NCBI RefSeq assembly: GCF_017355265.1
Contig: NZ_JADIJQ010000001.1
Span: 168,002-232,001 of the forward strand
Length of the DNA: 64,000 nt
From: Tessaracoccus sp. SD287
GTDB lineage: Bacteria > Actinomycetota > Actinomycetes > Propionibacteriales > Propionibacteriaceae
Direction of reading: 5' to 3'
Part shown: positions 9,356 through 18,408 of the stretch, in pieces
How positions within the stretch are numbered: the first letter of the stretch is position 1
Layout of the letters: every line of letters begins with the position of its first letter
The notes under the pieces: model-generated
Databases searched by the model: none
Told to the model about the DNA's origin: nothing
The model's input: the letters and a program-made list of their open reading frames with translations, nothing else
Made by a program: the position numbers and the translations under genes

Positions 9356-10759
9356 TCAGTTCTTCAGATCGGCCGGCGAGCTGAGGCGTCCGGTGATGGC
9401 GGTGGCGGCCGCGACGGCCGGGGAGACCAGGTGGGTGCGTCCGCCCTTGCCCTGACGGCCCTCGAAGTTGCGGTTCGAGGTCGACGCGGCACGCTCACCG
9501 GGGGTCAACTGGTCGGGGTTCATGCCCAGGCACATCGAGCACCCGGCGGCGCGCCACTCGGCGCCGGCGTCCAGGAAGATCTTGTCCAGCCCCTCGGCCT
9601 CGGCCTCGACGCGGACCCGGGCCGAGCCCGGGACGACCAGCATGCGCAGGCTGTCGGCGATCTTGTGGCCCTTCAGGACGCTGGCGGCCAACCGCAGGTC
9701 CTCGATGCGTCCGTTGGTGCACGATCCCAGGAAGACGGTGTCGACCGAGATGTCGCGCATCGGGGTGCCGGCGACCAGGTCCATGTACTCCAGGGCCCGC
9801 TCGGCGGCCGACTTGTCGACCGGGTCGGTGAAGTCCTCGGGGCGGGGCACGGCACCGGCCAGCGGGACACCCTGCCCGGGGTTGGTGCCCCAGGTGACGA
9901 AGGGGGTGAGCTCGGCGGCGTCAATGACGACCTCGCGGTCGAAGACGGCGTCGTCGTCGGTGCGCAGGGTCTGCCAGTACTCCACGGCGGCGTCCCACTC
10001 GGCACCTTCGGGGGCGTGCGGCCGTCCCTGCAGGTAGTCGAAGGTCTTCTGGTCGGGAGCGATCATGCCGGCCTTGGCGCCCCACTCGATCGACATGTTG
10101 CAGATCGTCATGCGGCCCTCCATCGAGAGCGACTCGATGGCGGTGCCGCGGTACTCGACGATGTAGCCCTGGCCGCCGCCGGTGCCGACCTTGCTGATCA
10201 GGGTCAGCACCAGGTCCTTGGCGGTGACACCCTCGGGCATGACGCCGTTCACGGTGACCGCCATCGTCTGGGGCCGGGCCTGCTGCAGGGTCTGGGTGGC
10301 GAGCACGTGCTCCACCTCGGAGGTGCCGATGCCGAACGCCAGCGCACCGAAGGCGCCGTGGGTCGAGGTGTGCGAGTCGCCGCAGACGATGGTCATGCCG
10401 GGCTGGGTGATGCCCAGCTGGGGTCCGATGATGTGGACCACGCCCTGGTCCTTGTCGCCCAACGAGTGGATGCGCAGGCCGAACTCGGCGGCGTTCTTGC
10501 GCAGCGTGTCCACCTGGGCCCGGCTGACCGGGTCGGCGATCGGCGCGAGAATGTTGAGGGTCGGGGTGTTGTGGTCCTCGGTGCACAGCGTGTTCTCGGG
10601 ACGACGGACGGTGCGTCCGGCGAGCCGGAGTCCGTCGAAGGCCTGCGGGCTGGTCACTTCATGGACCAGGTGCAGGTCGATGTACAGCAGGTCGGGTTCG
10701 CCCTCGGCCTGTCGGACGACATGTGCGTCCCAGAGCTTGTCGCTCAGCGTCTTGCCCAT
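9356..10759 (-). CDS. leuC: 3-isopropylmalate dehydratase large subunit
   Basis: A 467-residue aconitase-family subunit carrying the 4Fe-4S cluster, the catalytic partner of LeuD. Markers are [12 protein letters not shown] at the start, [59 protein letters not shown], and the cluster cysteines in FLGSCTNGR and [10 protein letters not shown]. The chosen ATG at 10759 matches the family N-terminus; the frame is open further upstream but reads as nonsense there. The ATG overlaps the stop codon of a 40-codon upstream frame as TGATG. Expression is probably controlled by the divergent IclR-type regulator at 10906. Confidence 0.97.
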   Translation of the reverse strand: MGKTLSDKLWDAHVVRQAEGEPDLLYIDLHLVHEVTSPQAFDGLRLAGRTVRRPENTLCTEDHNTPTLNILAPIADPVSRAQVDTLRKNAAEFGLRIHSLGDKDQGVVHIIGPQLGITQPGMTIVCGDSHTSTHGAFGALAFGIGTSEVEHVLATQTLQQARPQTMAVTVNGVMPEGVTAKDLVLTLISKVGTGGGQGYIVEYRGTAIESLSMEGRMTICNMSIEWGAKAGMIAPDQKTFDYLQGRPHAPEGAEWDAAVEYWQTLRTDDDAVFDREVVIDAAELTPFVTWGTNPGQGVPLAGAVPRPEDFTDPVDKSAAERALEYMDLVAGTPMRDISVDTVFLGSCTNGRIEDLRLAASVLKGHKIADSLRMLVVPGSARVRVEAEAEGLDKIFLDAGAEWRAAGCSMCLGMNPDQLTPGERAASTSNRNFEGRQGKGGRTHLVSPAVAAATAITGRLSSPADLKN

Positions 10760-10881
10760 CACCACTCCGGTTCTGTGTCGGTGCCACCCTGCGGCGCCGA
10801 CCGGGGCGCGGGTCCCCGGGTGTCGTCGCAGCACGCAGCCTGCGTGAATATCGCTCCCCCAGAGTACAGTTGGCATTTCAT
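10759..10881 (-). CDS. Possible 40-codon upstream open reading frame of leuC
   Basis: An ATG at 10881 opens a 40-codon frame whose TGA overlaps the leuC ATG (TGATG). It begins [12 protein letters not shown], contains an Ala-Ala-Cys-Cys run at residues 15-18 and ends in Trp. A TACGAT element 8 nt upstream of the ATG could make it the first translated frame of a near-leaderless leuCD mRNA. About 30 of 40 codons end in G or C, which is suggestive but not decisive in this genome. A 15-bp palindrome CACGCAGCCTGCGTG (10832-10846) lies inside it. It may couple leuC translation, or be a chance frame. Confidence 0.4.
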   Translation of the reverse strand: MKCQLYSGGAIFTQAACCDDTRGPAPRSAPQGGTDTEPEW

Positions 10882-10884
10882 TAG

Positions 10885-10902
10885 GTGAGATCGTAGTCTC
10901 AC
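10885..10902. promoter_or_regulatory. Putative operator of the IclR-type regulator, overlapping both divergent -10 elements
   Basis: GTGAGATCGTAGTCTCAC is a palindrome with perfect 6-bp arms. On the plus strand it contains TAGTCT (10894-10899), exactly 6 nt before the regulator ATG. On the minus strand it contains TACGAT (10895-10890), 8 nt before the ATG at 10881. A protein bound here would block both promoters. NdgR/LtbR-family regulators are known to control leuCD from this position in other Actinobacteria. Confidence 0.7.
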
Positions 10903-10905
10903 TAC

Positions 10906-11631
10906 ATGGACGAAAGCTCAGGCGTCGGCGTACTCGACAAGGCAGCACTGGTGCTCGGAGCCCTCGAGGCCGGCCCCACCACTTTGGCAGGACTGGTCAC
11001 CTCGACCGGTCTTGCCCGACCCACCGCGCATCGACTGGCGGTTGCCCTGGAACACCACCGGCTGGTGGGACGTGACCTGCAGGGCCGGTTCGTGCTCGGC
11101 CCCCGGCTGGCCGAACTGGCATCGGCGGCCGGCGAGGACCGTCTGCTGGCCACCGCCGGTCCCATCCTCGCACGGCTGCGGGACATCACCGGCGAGTCGG
11201 CGCAGCTCTTCCGCCGGCAGGGCGACGTGCGCATCTGTGCGGCCGCCGCGGAGCGCCCCCCGGGCCTGCGCGACACCGTCCCGGTCGGGTCGTCCCTGAC
11301 CATGACCGCAGGCTCTGCCGCCCAGGTACTGCTCGCCTGGGAGGAGTCCGACCGGATGCAGCGCGGGCTCACCCAGTCCAGCTTCTCCGCCGTCGCCCTG
11401 GCCGGTGTCCGCCGCCGCGGCTGGGCCCAGTCGATTGCCGAACGCGAGGCCGGGGTGGCCTCGGTCTCGGCCCCGGTGCGGGCCCCCTCGGGCAAGGTGA
11501 TTGCCGCGGTGTCGGTCTCCGGGCCCATCGAGCGGTTGACCCGGCAGCCCGGACGGCTGCACGCCCCGGCGGTGATGTCGGCGGCCGAGCGTCTCTCGGA
11601 GGTGCTGCGGCGCGCGGCCATCACCGAATGA
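10906..11631 (+). CDS. ltbR: IclR-family regulator of leuCD (NdgR/LtbR type)
   Basis: A 241-residue DNA-binding protein. An N-terminal winged helix ([34 protein letters not shown], residues about 8-42, recognition helix [14 protein letters not shown]) is followed by the IclR effector-binding domain from about residue 70. The end of that domain has [29 protein letters not shown]. Position and orientation, divergent from leuCD, match NdgR of Streptomyces and LtbR of Corynebacterium, which repress leucine genes. The ATG follows a TAGTCT -10 element by 6 nt, giving a leaderless message. The palindrome covering that element suggests autoregulation. The identity rests on family and synteny. Confidence 0.9.
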   Translation: MDESSGVGVLDKAALVLGALEAGPTTLAGLVTSTGLARPTAHRLAVALEHHRLVGRDLQGRFVLGPRLAELASAAGEDRLLATAGPILARLRDITGESAQLFRRQGDVRICAAAAERPPGLRDTVPVGSSLTMTAGSAAQVLLAWEESDRMQRGLTQSSFSAVALAGVRRRGWAQSIAEREAGVASVSAPVRAPSGKVIAAVSVSGPIERLTRQPGRLHAPAVMSAAERLSEVLRRAAITE

Positions 11632-11643
11632 CCCAGAACCAGA

Positions 11644-11689
11644 ACGCAGCAGGGCCCGCTCCCCCGAAAGGGAGCGGGCCCTGCTGCGT
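11644..11689 (+). terminator. Terminator downstream of ltbR
   Basis: A perfect 20-bp stem (11644-11663 with 11670-11689) encloses a 6-nt CCGAAA loop. There is no U-tract. It sits 12 bp after the ltbR stop and ends at the tRNA-Glu 3' end, so it may stop transcription from both sides. Confidence 0.9.
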
Positions 11690-11764
11690 GGTACCCCCGA
11701 CCGGATTCGAACCGGCGCTACTGCCGTGAGAGGGCAGCGTACTAGGCCGCTATACAACGGGGGC
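11689..11764 (-). tRNA. tRNA-Glu (CTC)
   Basis: A 76-nt cloverleaf on the minus strand. The acceptor stem GCCCCCG pairs with CGGGGGT. The anticodon stem CTGCC/GGCAG holds the loop CTCTCAC, giving anticodon CTC. The T arm reads CCGG-TTCGAAT-CCGG. CCA is encoded at the 3' end (11691-11689). Confidence 0.96.
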
Positions 11765-11814
11765 GAGCTAGAGAATGCTAGCGAGGTGCTGGGCACTCGC
11801 GCAAACTCGCTGCG

Positions 11815-11886
11815 CTGGGGTACTAGGACTCGAACCTAGAACAAATGAACCAGAATCATCCGTGTTGCCAATTACACCATACCCCA
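11815..11886 (-). tRNA. tRNA-Gln (CTG)
   Basis: A 72-nt cloverleaf on the minus strand, upstream of tRNA-Glu by 50 bp. The acceptor stem is TGGGGTA/TACCCCA with discriminator G. The anticodon region ATTCTGGTT gives CTG. The T arm is CTAGG-TTCGAGT-CCTAG. The 3' CCA is not encoded, unlike its neighbour. Gln-Glu tandems are common in Actinobacteria. Confidence 0.95.
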
Positions 11887-12010
11887 AAGCTGTCGATCGG
11901 CCTCTGACAAGCACCTGCGGTGCCCGCCTCGAACCCTCGGCAACGAGGATTAACTCTAGAGGACTGGTCGCCCGGCGGCAAATCGGCGGGCTCTCCGGAC
12001 TCGTCCACCG

Positions 12011-12140
12011 GACGTTGTGACCTGGGTGCCACGACGTCGCGTCGAATCAGCTCGACGACCCGACATCGTGGCCTGGGTGCCACCATGTCCTGCTCACACG
12101 CCCGACCCACGCGACGTTGTGGCCCGGGTGCCACATCGTC
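12011..12140. repeat. Three 28-bp hairpin repeats at a fixed 51-bp period
   Basis: Near-palindromic 28-bp units lie at 12011-12038, 12062-12089 and 12113-12140, separated by two unrelated 23-bp spacers. Each starts with GAC and ends with GTC and shares the core CTGGGTGCCAC or CCGGGTGCCAC. Arms 1-11 and 18-28 can pair around a 6-nt loop. At arm position 4 the middle copy has A-T where the other two have G-C, so pairing is kept. The first copy matches the third at 24 of 28 positions and the second at 23 of 28. The block fills most of the gap between the CPBP gene and tRNA-Gln; no cas gene is present in the window. The rest of 11887-12181 shows nothing coding. Confidence 0.75.
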
Positions 12141-12181
12141 CTGTCGGCTCGGCGTCCACAGGGGACGGCCCGACCGGACGC

Positions 12182-13147
12182 TCAGCCACCCGGGGTGGTG
12201 GTGGCCACCTTCAGCCGTCGTCCCAGCGCCCAGCAGGCCACCGCGACCAGCGCGAAGCCCACCACGTCCATCGCCGCCTGGAGGGGGCCGATCTGCTGGA
12301 CGGCGCGGGTGCTGGCCACCGACCCGGTGAACACCGCATACCCGAACGCGAAGACGTTGTTGGCGACGTGGGCGGCGATCGCTGCCTCCAGTCCGCCGGT
12401 CACCACCACCAGGAGGGCGGCCAGCAACCCGAAGGCGAACCGGTCGACGAACAGCCACACGTTCTGGACACCATGGAACAGGGCGAAGACCAGCGCCGAG
12501 GCGACGATCCCGACCCAGCGGTGCCTCGACAGCGAGCCGATGCCGGCCAGCAGGTAGCCGCGGAAGAAGTACTCCTCACCGGCGGCCTGCAACGGTGAGA
12601 ACAGCACGATGGCCAGCACCCACCACCACCAGCCGTCGGGCAGGGTGAACTCGGGCACCGACCCCTGCCCCACCCACAGCACCACGTTGAGGATGACGGC
12701 GGCCACCGGCAGGCACAACAGCAGGTAGCGCCAACGCAGCCCCGGCTGCACGCTGGACAGGAAGGCGCCGGGTCGACGGTGCCAGAACACGACCATCACC
12801 AGTGCGATCAACGTCAACGTCGCCAGGGCCAGGTGTCCGGCGACCAGACCCTGGGGCATCGCGTAGGCATTGGCCCGCCGGAAGTAGTTGGCGAAGCTCT
12901 GACCGTTGCCCCAGACCAGCCAGAACACCCAGTTCAGGGCCTGGTTGGTCAGCGGCACGACCAGGGCATACCCGAACAGCGCGAAGGCGAGCCCGACCCA
13001 GCTGCGCACCGGCAGGAAGCCCGGTCCCCGCAGCACCTGGGTGAACGGCACCCCCGGCTCGGGGGGCCGCACCGGCTGGGTCGATCCCCCGAAGGGCAGC
13101 ACCGGGTCGTGGGCGGGCAAGGGTTTCGGCGGGCGCGCCTGGCTCAC
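12182..13147 (-). CDS. CPBP-family intramembrane glutamic protease
   Basis: A 321-residue polytopic membrane protein with about eight hydrophobic segments after a proline-rich cytoplasmic N-terminus. The Abi/CPBP catalytic motifs are in order: AAGEEYFFRGYL (EExxxR, near residue 190), FALFHG (FxxxH, near 222) and AAHVANN (HxxxN/D, near 258). The family cleaves within membranes in CAAX-processing-like roles or bacteriocin immunity; the substrate here is unknown. It starts with GTG that overlaps the stop of the FAH gene upstream (GTGA), so the two are cotranscribed. Confidence 0.9.
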   Translation of the reverse strand: MSQARPPKPLPAHDPVLPFGGSTQPVRPPEPGVPFTQVLRGPGFLPVRSWVGLAFALFGYALVVPLTNQALNWVFWLVWGNGQSFANYFRRANAYAMPQGLVAGHLALATLTLIALVMVVFWHRRPGAFLSSVQPGLRWRYLLLCLPVAAVILNVVLWVGQGSVPEFTLPDGWWWWVLAIVLFSPLQAAGEEYFFRGYLLAGIGSLSRHRWVGIVASALVFALFHGVQNVWLFVDRFAFGLLAALLVVVTGGLEAAIAAHVANNVFAFGYAVFTGSVASTRAVQQIGPLQAAMDVVGFALVAVACWALGRRLKVATTTPGG

Positions 13148-13950
13148 TGGTCCTCCGCCACCACGGTGTTGGTGAGGGTGCCGATCTGCTCGATGGTGAT
13201 GCTGACCTCCTGGCCGGGCTCCATCGGTCCGACCCCGGCCGGGGTGCCGGTCAGGATGACGTCACCGGGCAGCAGGGTGGTGAACGAGGAGATGAAGCTG
13301 ACCAGTTCAGCAATGCCGAAGACCATCTGGTTGGTGTTGCCGTCCTGCTGCACCGCACCGTCCAGGGTGGTCCGGATCGACAGGTTCGCTGCCTCGTCCA
13401 GGTCCAGGTGGGTGACGATCCACGGCCCGAGCGGGCAGAACGTGTCCGAGCCCTTGCCCCGCGCCCACTGCGGCTCGACCTGCTGCAGGTCGCGGGCGGT
13501 GACGTCATTGGCGATGGTGTAGCCGAAGATGACGTCGGCGGCGCGTTCGATCGGCACCTGCTTGCAGATGCGGCCGATCACCACGGCGAGTTCGCCCTCG
13601 AAGTTGAGGTCGTTGGTGGCGGCCGGTCGCACGATGACGTCGGCGGGGCCGACGACGGTGGTGTTGGGCTTGAAGAAGATCAGGGGGCTCTTGGGCACCT
13701 CATTGCCCAGTTCGGCGGCGTGCGCCGAGAAGTTGCGCCCCACCCCGACGACCTTGGACCGCGGGATGACCGGGGCCAGCAGCCGGACCTCGTCGAGTGC
13801 GTGGCGAGCACCGGTGAAGTTCACCGGACCCGCGAGCGGATCGGCCGTCAGGGTGGCAACGGTGTCGGGATGATCGCCGCCGTCGGCGGCGAGTTCGACG
13901 ATGCCGTAGGCGGGGTCCTGGCCGGGGGCGGAGTATCGAGCAATGCGCAT
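13144..13950 (-). CDS. Fumarylacetoacetate hydrolase family enzyme
   Basis: A 268-residue cytoplasmic enzyme of the FAH superfamily, which cleaves C-C bonds or decarboxylates small beta-keto acids with a bound divalent metal. Signatures are KVVGVGRNFSAHAAELG near residue 65, the metal-binding NFEGELAVVIGR near 115, GYTIANDVTARDLQ near 145, and LPGDVILTGTPAGVGPMEPGQ near the end. The N-terminal about 60 residues are the small cap typical of YcgM-type acylpyruvate hydrolases. Exact substrate cannot be told. A TAGTCT -10 element 6 nt before the ATG indicates a leaderless start. Its stop overlaps the CPBP start. Confidence 0.9.
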   Translation of the reverse strand: MRIARYSAPGQDPAYGIVELAADGGDHPDTVATLTADPLAGPVNFTGARHALDEVRLLAPVIPRSKVVGVGRNFSAHAAELGNEVPKSPLIFFKPNTTVVGPADVIVRPAATNDLNFEGELAVVIGRICKQVPIERAADVIFGYTIANDVTARDLQQVEPQWARGKGSDTFCPLGPWIVTHLDLDEAANLSIRTTLDGAVQQDGNTNQMVFGIAELVSFISSFTTLLPGDVILTGTPAGVGPMEPGQEVSITIEQIGTLTNTVVAEDQ

Positions 13951-13956
13951 GCCCCC

Positions 13957-13962
13957 AGACTA
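13957..13962 (-). promoter_or_regulatory. -10 element of the FAH-family gene, leaderless start
   Basis: TAGTCT on the minus strand is followed by six bases (GGGGGC) and the ATG at 13950. Confidence 0.6.
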
Positions 13963-14039
13963 GGGGTCGCCCGGCGCCCGGGCGGAACTCCTGTGCCACC
14001 GCACTGCACGGGCAGGGCCCGCTCTGCCAGACTGTCGCC

Positions 14040-15320
14040 ATGCCTGAATTCGCCGTCGTTGACCTCATTCGCACCAAGCGGGACGGAGGTGTGCTGAGCG
14101 ACGCCGAGATCGCGTGGCTGATCCGCTCCTACACCGACGGCACCGTTGCCGACGAGCAGATGTCGGCGATGGCGATGGCGGTCCTCTTCCGGGGCCTGGA
14201 CGATCGCGAACTCAGCTCCTGGACCACGTCGATGATCGAGACCGGTGAGCGCCTCGACTTCTCCGGCCTGTCGAGGCCCACCGCCGACAAGCACTCCACC
14301 GGTGGGGTGGGCGACAAGATCACCCTGCCGCTGGCCCCCCTGGTCGCGGCCTGCGGGGTGGCCGTCCCCCAGTTGTCCGGACGAGGCCTGGGCCACACCG
14401 GCGGCACCCTGGACAAACTGGAGGCCATCCCCGGCTGGCGGGCGAACCTGACCAATGAGCAGGTCTGGAACCAGCTGGAGGACGTGGGCGCCGTCATCTG
14501 TGCGGCCGGTTCGGGACTGGCGCCGGCCGACAAGAAGCTCTATGCCCTGCGCGACGTGACCGGGACCGTCGAGGCGATCGAGTTGATCGCCTCTTCCATC
14601 ATGAGCAAGAAGATCGCTGAGGGCACCGACGCGCTGGTGCTCGACGTCAAGGTCGGGTCGGGAGCGTTCATGAAGAACCACCGCGACGCCGCCGAACTGG
14701 CCCGGCGGATGGTGGCCCTGGGCACGGCGGCCGGGGTGAGGACCACCGCGCTGCTGACGAACATGGACACCCCGCTGGGGTTGACCGCCGGCAATGGGCT
14801 CGAGGTGGCCGAGTCGGTGGAGGTGCTGGCCGGCGGCGGTCCCGCCGACATCATCGAGCTCACCTTGGCCCTGGCCCGCGAGATGGTCAGCGCCGCCGGG
14901 GTCGACGTCGACCCGGCGGATCGGCTCGCCGACGGCTCGGCCATGGATGCGTGGCGGCGGATGATCGCGGCCCAGGGCGGCGACCCGGACGCCGCGCTGC
15001 CGACCGCCAGGCACGTGGAGGTGGTGACGGCCGAGCGGGACGGGGTCCTGACCACGTTGGACGCGATGGCGGTGGGCATCGCGGCCTGGCGGCTGGGCGC
15101 GGGCCGCGCCCGGAAGGAGGACCCGGTGCAGGCCGCGGCCGGGGTGCGGATGCTGGCCAAGCCCGGCGACCCGGTGCGAGCCGGCCAGCCGCTGCTGGAA
15201 CTGCACACCGACACCCCCGATGCCGTCGCCCGGGCCGTCGAGGCGCTGCAGGGTGGCTGGACCATCACCGACCAGTCCGGCGAACCGACCCCGCTCGTGC
15301 TCGAGAGGATCACCGCCTGA
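14040..15320 (+). CDS. deoA: Thymidine phosphorylase
   Basis: A 426-residue cytoplasmic enzyme that splits thymidine with phosphate into thymine and deoxyribose-1-phosphate. The N-terminal FAVVDLIRTKRDGGVLSD, the phosphate-binding DKHSTGGVGDK near residue 81, the ALRDVTGTVEAIELIASSIMSKKIAEG block near 165 and LVLDVKVGSGAFMK near 200 identify the pyrimidine-nucleoside phosphorylase family; the C-terminal domain is complete. The start has no clear Shine-Dalgarno; a CAGACT hexamer 6 nt upstream may serve a leaderless message. It is divergent from the FAH gene (89 bp between) and converges with cimA. Confidence 0.96.
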   Translation: MPEFAVVDLIRTKRDGGVLSDAEIAWLIRSYTDGTVADEQMSAMAMAVLFRGLDDRELSSWTTSMIETGERLDFSGLSRPTADKHSTGGVGDKITLPLAPLVAACGVAVPQLSGRGLGHTGGTLDKLEAIPGWRANLTNEQVWNQLEDVGAVICAAGSGLAPADKKLYALRDVTGTVEAIELIASSIMSKKIAEGTDALVLDVKVGSGAFMKNHRDAAELARRMVALGTAAGVRTTALLTNMDTPLGLTAGNGLEVAESVEVLAGGGPADIIELTLALAREMVSAAGVDVDPADRLADGSAMDAWRRMIAAQGGDPDAALPTARHVEVVTAERDGVLTTLDAMAVGIAAWRLGAGRARKEDPVQAAAGVRMLAKPGDPVRAGQPLLELHTDTPDAVARAVEALQGGWTITDQSGEPTPLVLERITA

Positions 15321-15333
15321 GCGTGCTGGCGGG

Positions 15334-16905
15334 CTAGGCGTAGTGCTTGACCAGTCCGTACAGGTAGGCGTCGGACAGGGCCTCCCAGGAGGCCTCCACG
15401 ACATTGGTGCCCACCCCGACGGTGGTCCAGGTCTCCTGCTCGTTGACGGTGTCAATGAGCACCCTTACCACCGAGTCGGTGCCGTGCTCCTGCTCGACGA
15501 TCCGCACCCGGTAGTCGACCAGCCTGTAGTGCTGCACCGCCGGGTGGTCGCCGACCAGGGCGTCACGCAGGGCGGCGTCCAGCGCGTTCAGGGCACCGTT
15601 GCCGATGCTCTCGTAGGTCTGTTCGCCCAGGTGGATGGTGGCGGTGGAGTCGCCCTCACCATCGGCGGCGTGGGTGGTCGAGACGGTCCAGGTGTCGACG
15701 ACGAATGGCTTGGTGAGGCTGCCCAGCTCGTCGCGCAGCAACAGTTCAAAGCTGGCGTCGGCCGACTCGTAGGAGTAGCCCTCGGCCTCGCGCTGCTTGA
15801 TCCGATCGGCGACGCGGGCGGCGGCGGCACGGTCGCTGAGTTCGATGCCGAGCTCCTCGGCCTTGATCAGCACATTGGCACGTCCCGACATGTCGGAGAT
15901 CAGCATCCGCATGTGGTTGCCGACCAGGTCGGGGTCGACGTGCTGGTACAGGTTCGGGTCGACCCGGATGGCGCTGGCGTGCAGACCCGCCTTGTGGGCG
16001 AAGGACGAGCGTCCGACGTAGGGCTGGCGCATCTGCGGTGACTGGTTGGTGATGTCGCTGATGGTGTGGCTGATCCTGGTCAGCGACTCCAGTCCACGCC
16101 CACCCAGCACGTCCCAGCCGTACTTGAGCTGCAGGTTCGCCACGACAGTGGTCAGGTCGGCGTTGCCGGTCCGTTCGCCGTAGCCGTTGATGGTGCCCTG
16201 GACGTGCATGGCGCCGGCCTCCAGCGCCGCCATCGAGTTGGCGACCGCGCAGCCGGTGTCGTTGTGGCAGTGGATGCCCAGGTCGACGCCGATGGCGCTG
16301 GCGGCCGAGACGATGTCACCCATCCGGCTGGGCAGCATGCCGCCGTTGGTGTCGCACAGGATGACGACCTCGGCCCCGGCTTCGGCGGCGGCGCGGACCA
16401 CCTCGAGGGCGTAGGTGCGGTTCTCGAGGAAGCCGTCGAAGAAGTGCTCGCAGTCGACGAAGACCCGCTTGCCCTCACCGACCAGGTGGGTGACGGTGTC
16501 TCGGACCATCTCGAGGTTCTCGTCCAGGGTGGTGCGCAGGGCCTGCTCGACGTGACGGTCGTGGGACTTGGCGACCAGGCAGATCAGGTCGGTGCCGGCG
16601 TCGCGCAGGCCGGCGACCTGAGGGTCGTCGGCGGCCCTGACACCGGCCTTGCGGGTGGCCCCGAAGGCGACCAGCTGCGCGTTGCGCAGGGTCAGCCGTT
16701 CGGCGGCCGCCTGGAAGAAGGCGGTGTCGTTGGGGTTGGCGCCCGGCCAACCACCCTCGATGTGGCTGACACCCAGCTCGTCGAGCAGGCCGGCAATGCG
16801 CAACTTGTCCGCGACGCTGAGCCGCAGGCCCTCCTGCTGGGCGCCGTCGCGCAGGGTGGTGTCATAGATGTGCACCTGTTCAGGGGCCACCGGGCTGGTC
16901 ATCAT
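15334..16905 (-). CDS. cimA: (R)-citramalate synthase, 2-isopropylmalate synthase-like
   Basis: A 523-residue enzyme that condenses pyruvate with acetyl-CoA into citramalate, the first step of threonine-independent isoleucine synthesis. The TIM barrel begins with [23 protein letters not shown], continues with [13 protein letters not shown] and [23 protein letters not shown] (metal ligands in HCHND), and has [17 protein letters not shown]-terminal LeuA-type regulatory domain follows from about residue 390. The [11 protein letters not shown] form and the length of about 520 residues separate the CimA group from LeuA. ATGATG offers two start codons three bases apart, with GGAG upstream. leuB lies divergently 162 bp away. 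Confidence 0.93.
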   Translation of the reverse strand: MMTSPVAPEQVHIYDTTLRDGAQQEGLRLSVADKLRIAGLLDELGVSHIEGGWPGANPNDTAFFQAAAERLTLRNAQLVAFGATRKAGVRAADDPQVAGLRDAGTDLICLVAKSHDRHVEQALRTTLDENLEMVRDTVTHLVGEGKRVFVDCEHFFDGFLENRTYALEVVRAAAEAGAEVVILCDTNGGMLPSRMGDIVSAASAIGVDLGIHCHNDTGCAVANSMAALEAGAMHVQGTINGYGERTGNADLTTVVANLQLKYGWDVLGGRGLESLTRISHTISDITNQSPQMRQPYVGRSSFAHKAGLHASAIRVDPNLYQHVDPDLVGNHMRMLISDMSGRANVLIKAEELGIELSDRAAAARVADRIKQREAEGYSYESADASFELLLRDELGSLTKPFVVDTWTVSTTHAADGEGDSTATIHLGEQTYESIGNGALNALDAALRDALVGDHPAVQHYRLVDYRVRIVEQEHGTDSVVRVLIDTVNEQETWTTVGVGTNVVEASWEALSDAYLYGLVKHYA

Positions 16906-17054
16906 GGAGTCTCCAGATCAAGGCATCAGGGTGAAAGCGTCGGCCCCACCGATCATTCAGTCTTGCGCGCGGGCCCGTCAGTGACCCGTGACGTCCGTCA
17001 CGTGGGACGCCCCTGTCCACCTGAGATGTGCGCGGCGGCGCGCGGGCAGCGCCA

Positions 17055-17060
17055 TAGGGT
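17055..17060 (+). promoter_or_regulatory. leuB -10 element, leaderless start
   Basis: TAGGGT is followed by 7 nt and the leuB ATG at 17068; there is no Shine-Dalgarno sequence. Confidence 0.6.
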
Positions 17061-17067
17061 GGTCGGC

Positions 17068-18126
17068 ATGAACCAGACCCCCACCATCGCCGTCATCGGC
17101 GGAGACGGCATCGGCCCCGAGGTCACCGCGGAAGCGCTCAAGGTGCTCAAGGCCACCGTCGGCGAGAACACCTTCAGCTTCGTCGACTACGACCTGGGTG
17201 CCAGCTATTGGCAGCGCACCGGCGAGGTGTTGCCCGACGCGGTGCTGGCCGAACTCAAGGGCGTCGACGCGATCATCCTGGGAGCGGTCGGCGCTGCCCC
17301 CGGCTCCACCGAGATCCCCAGCGGACTGCTCGAGCGCGGTCTGCTGCTGAAGCTGCGCTTCGCGCTCGACCATGCCGTCAACCTGCGACCCAGCGTGCTG
17401 TACCCCGGCGTGGCCACTCCCCTGGCCCCGAGCATCGTCGAGGGCAGGACCATCGACTTCGTGGTCGTCCGTGAGGGCACCGAGGGCCTGTACTGCGGCA
17501 ACGGCGGCGCCGTGCGCGTCGGCACCCCGCACGAACTGGCCACCGAGGTCAGCGTCAACACCGCCTACGGCGTCGACCGGGTCATCCGCGACGCCTTCGA
17601 GCGCGCCACCCGGCGCCGCAACAAGCTGACCCTGCTGCACAAGCACAACGTGCTGGTCAACGCCGGCGGGCTGTGGAACCGGTTGTTCACCGAGATCGGC
17701 GAGGAGTACCCGCAGGTGCAGCGTGACTACCTGCACATCGACGCAGCCATGATCAAGATGGTCGTCGACCCCAGCCATTTCGACGTCATCGTCACCGACA
17801 ACCTGTTCGGGGACATCATCACCGACCTGGCCGCCGCGGTCACCGGCGGCATCGGCCTGGCCGCCTCGGCCAACATCAACCCGAGCCGCGAGTTCCCCTC
17901 CATGTTCGAACCGGTGCACGGCTCGGCCCCCGACATCGCCGGCCAGCAGGTCGCCGACCCAACGGCGGCCATCAGTTCCATGGCGCTGCTGCTGGACCAC
18001 CTGGGTCGCACCGAGGATGCCCAGCGCATCGAGACGGCGGTCCACGCCGACATCACCAGCCGCGGCTCGGCGCCGCGCTCCACGTCCGCCGTCGGTGACG
18101 CCATCGCCACCGCCGTCGCCGGCTGA
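17068..18126 (+). CDS. leuB: 3-isopropylmalate dehydrogenase
   Basis: A 352-residue NAD-dependent dehydrogenase that oxidatively decarboxylates 3-isopropylmalate; it also handles erythro-3-methylmalate in the citramalate route. Markers are [13 protein letters not shown] at the N-terminus, [36 protein letters not shown] near residue 133, [14 protein letters not shown], and the metal-binding [20 protein letters not shown] near 248. The frame is open for a long way upstream, but that part runs antisense to cimA. The ATG at 17068 matches the family start and follows a TAGGGT element by 7 nt. Confidence 0.96.
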   Translation: MNQTPTIAVIGGDGIGPEVTAEALKVLKATVGENTFSFVDYDLGASYWQRTGEVLPDAVLAELKGVDAIILGAVGAAPGSTEIPSGLLERGLLLKLRFALDHAVNLRPSVLYPGVATPLAPSIVEGRTIDFVVVREGTEGLYCGNGGAVRVGTPHELATEVSVNTAYGVDRVIRDAFERATRRRNKLTLLHKHNVLVNAGGLWNRLFTEIGEEYPQVQRDYLHIDAAMIKMVVDPSHFDVIVTDNLFGDIITDLAAAVTGGIGLAASANINPSREFPSMFEPVHGSAPDIAGQQVADPTAAISSMALLLDHLGRTEDAQRIETAVHADITSRGSAPRSTSAVGDAIATAVAG

Positions 18127-18142
18127 ACCAGACGCCAGTCAT

Positions 18143-18197
18143 CGCGCCCGGTCCGGGTGGCTCGCACACATGGTGCGAGCCGCCGGTGCCGGGCGCG
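18143..18197 (+). terminator. Long hairpin terminator after leuB
   Basis: A stem of about 24 bp runs from 18143 to 18197. The inner 9 bp (GGCTCGCAC at 18159-18167 with its complement at 18173-18181) are perfect around a 5-nt loop. The outer arms CGCGCCCGG and CCGGGCGCG continue it with a few mismatches. It begins 17 bp after the leuB stop. Confidence 0.85.
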
Positions 18198-18408
18198 CGC
18201 GTTCGTGCAGGCTTGTCCACCCCCACCCCAACCGGGGCCGGGGCTGCGGCTAGGGTGATCAGCAATACGTTCGCGTCAGGGATCGTCTCGGCGGTTCCGG
18301 GTGACGGCGGCAGCATGTTGGGCACCAGGTGGTGAGCAGTGCTGTTCCTGCCGGCCCGCCGGCCTCACTGCGCGCGCGCTCACGTCGCTGACAAAGGAGC
18401 TGCACAGC

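Noticed and set aside
12011..12140. CRISPR array of three repeats
   Set aside because: Repeats differ at 4-5 of 28 positions, spacers are only 23 bp, hairpins covary, and no cas gene is present. A palindromic intergenic repeat explains it better.
16066..17067. 334-codon extension in front of leuB
   Set aside because: It runs antisense through cimA and has no family similarity; leuB starts at 17068 after a clear -10 element.
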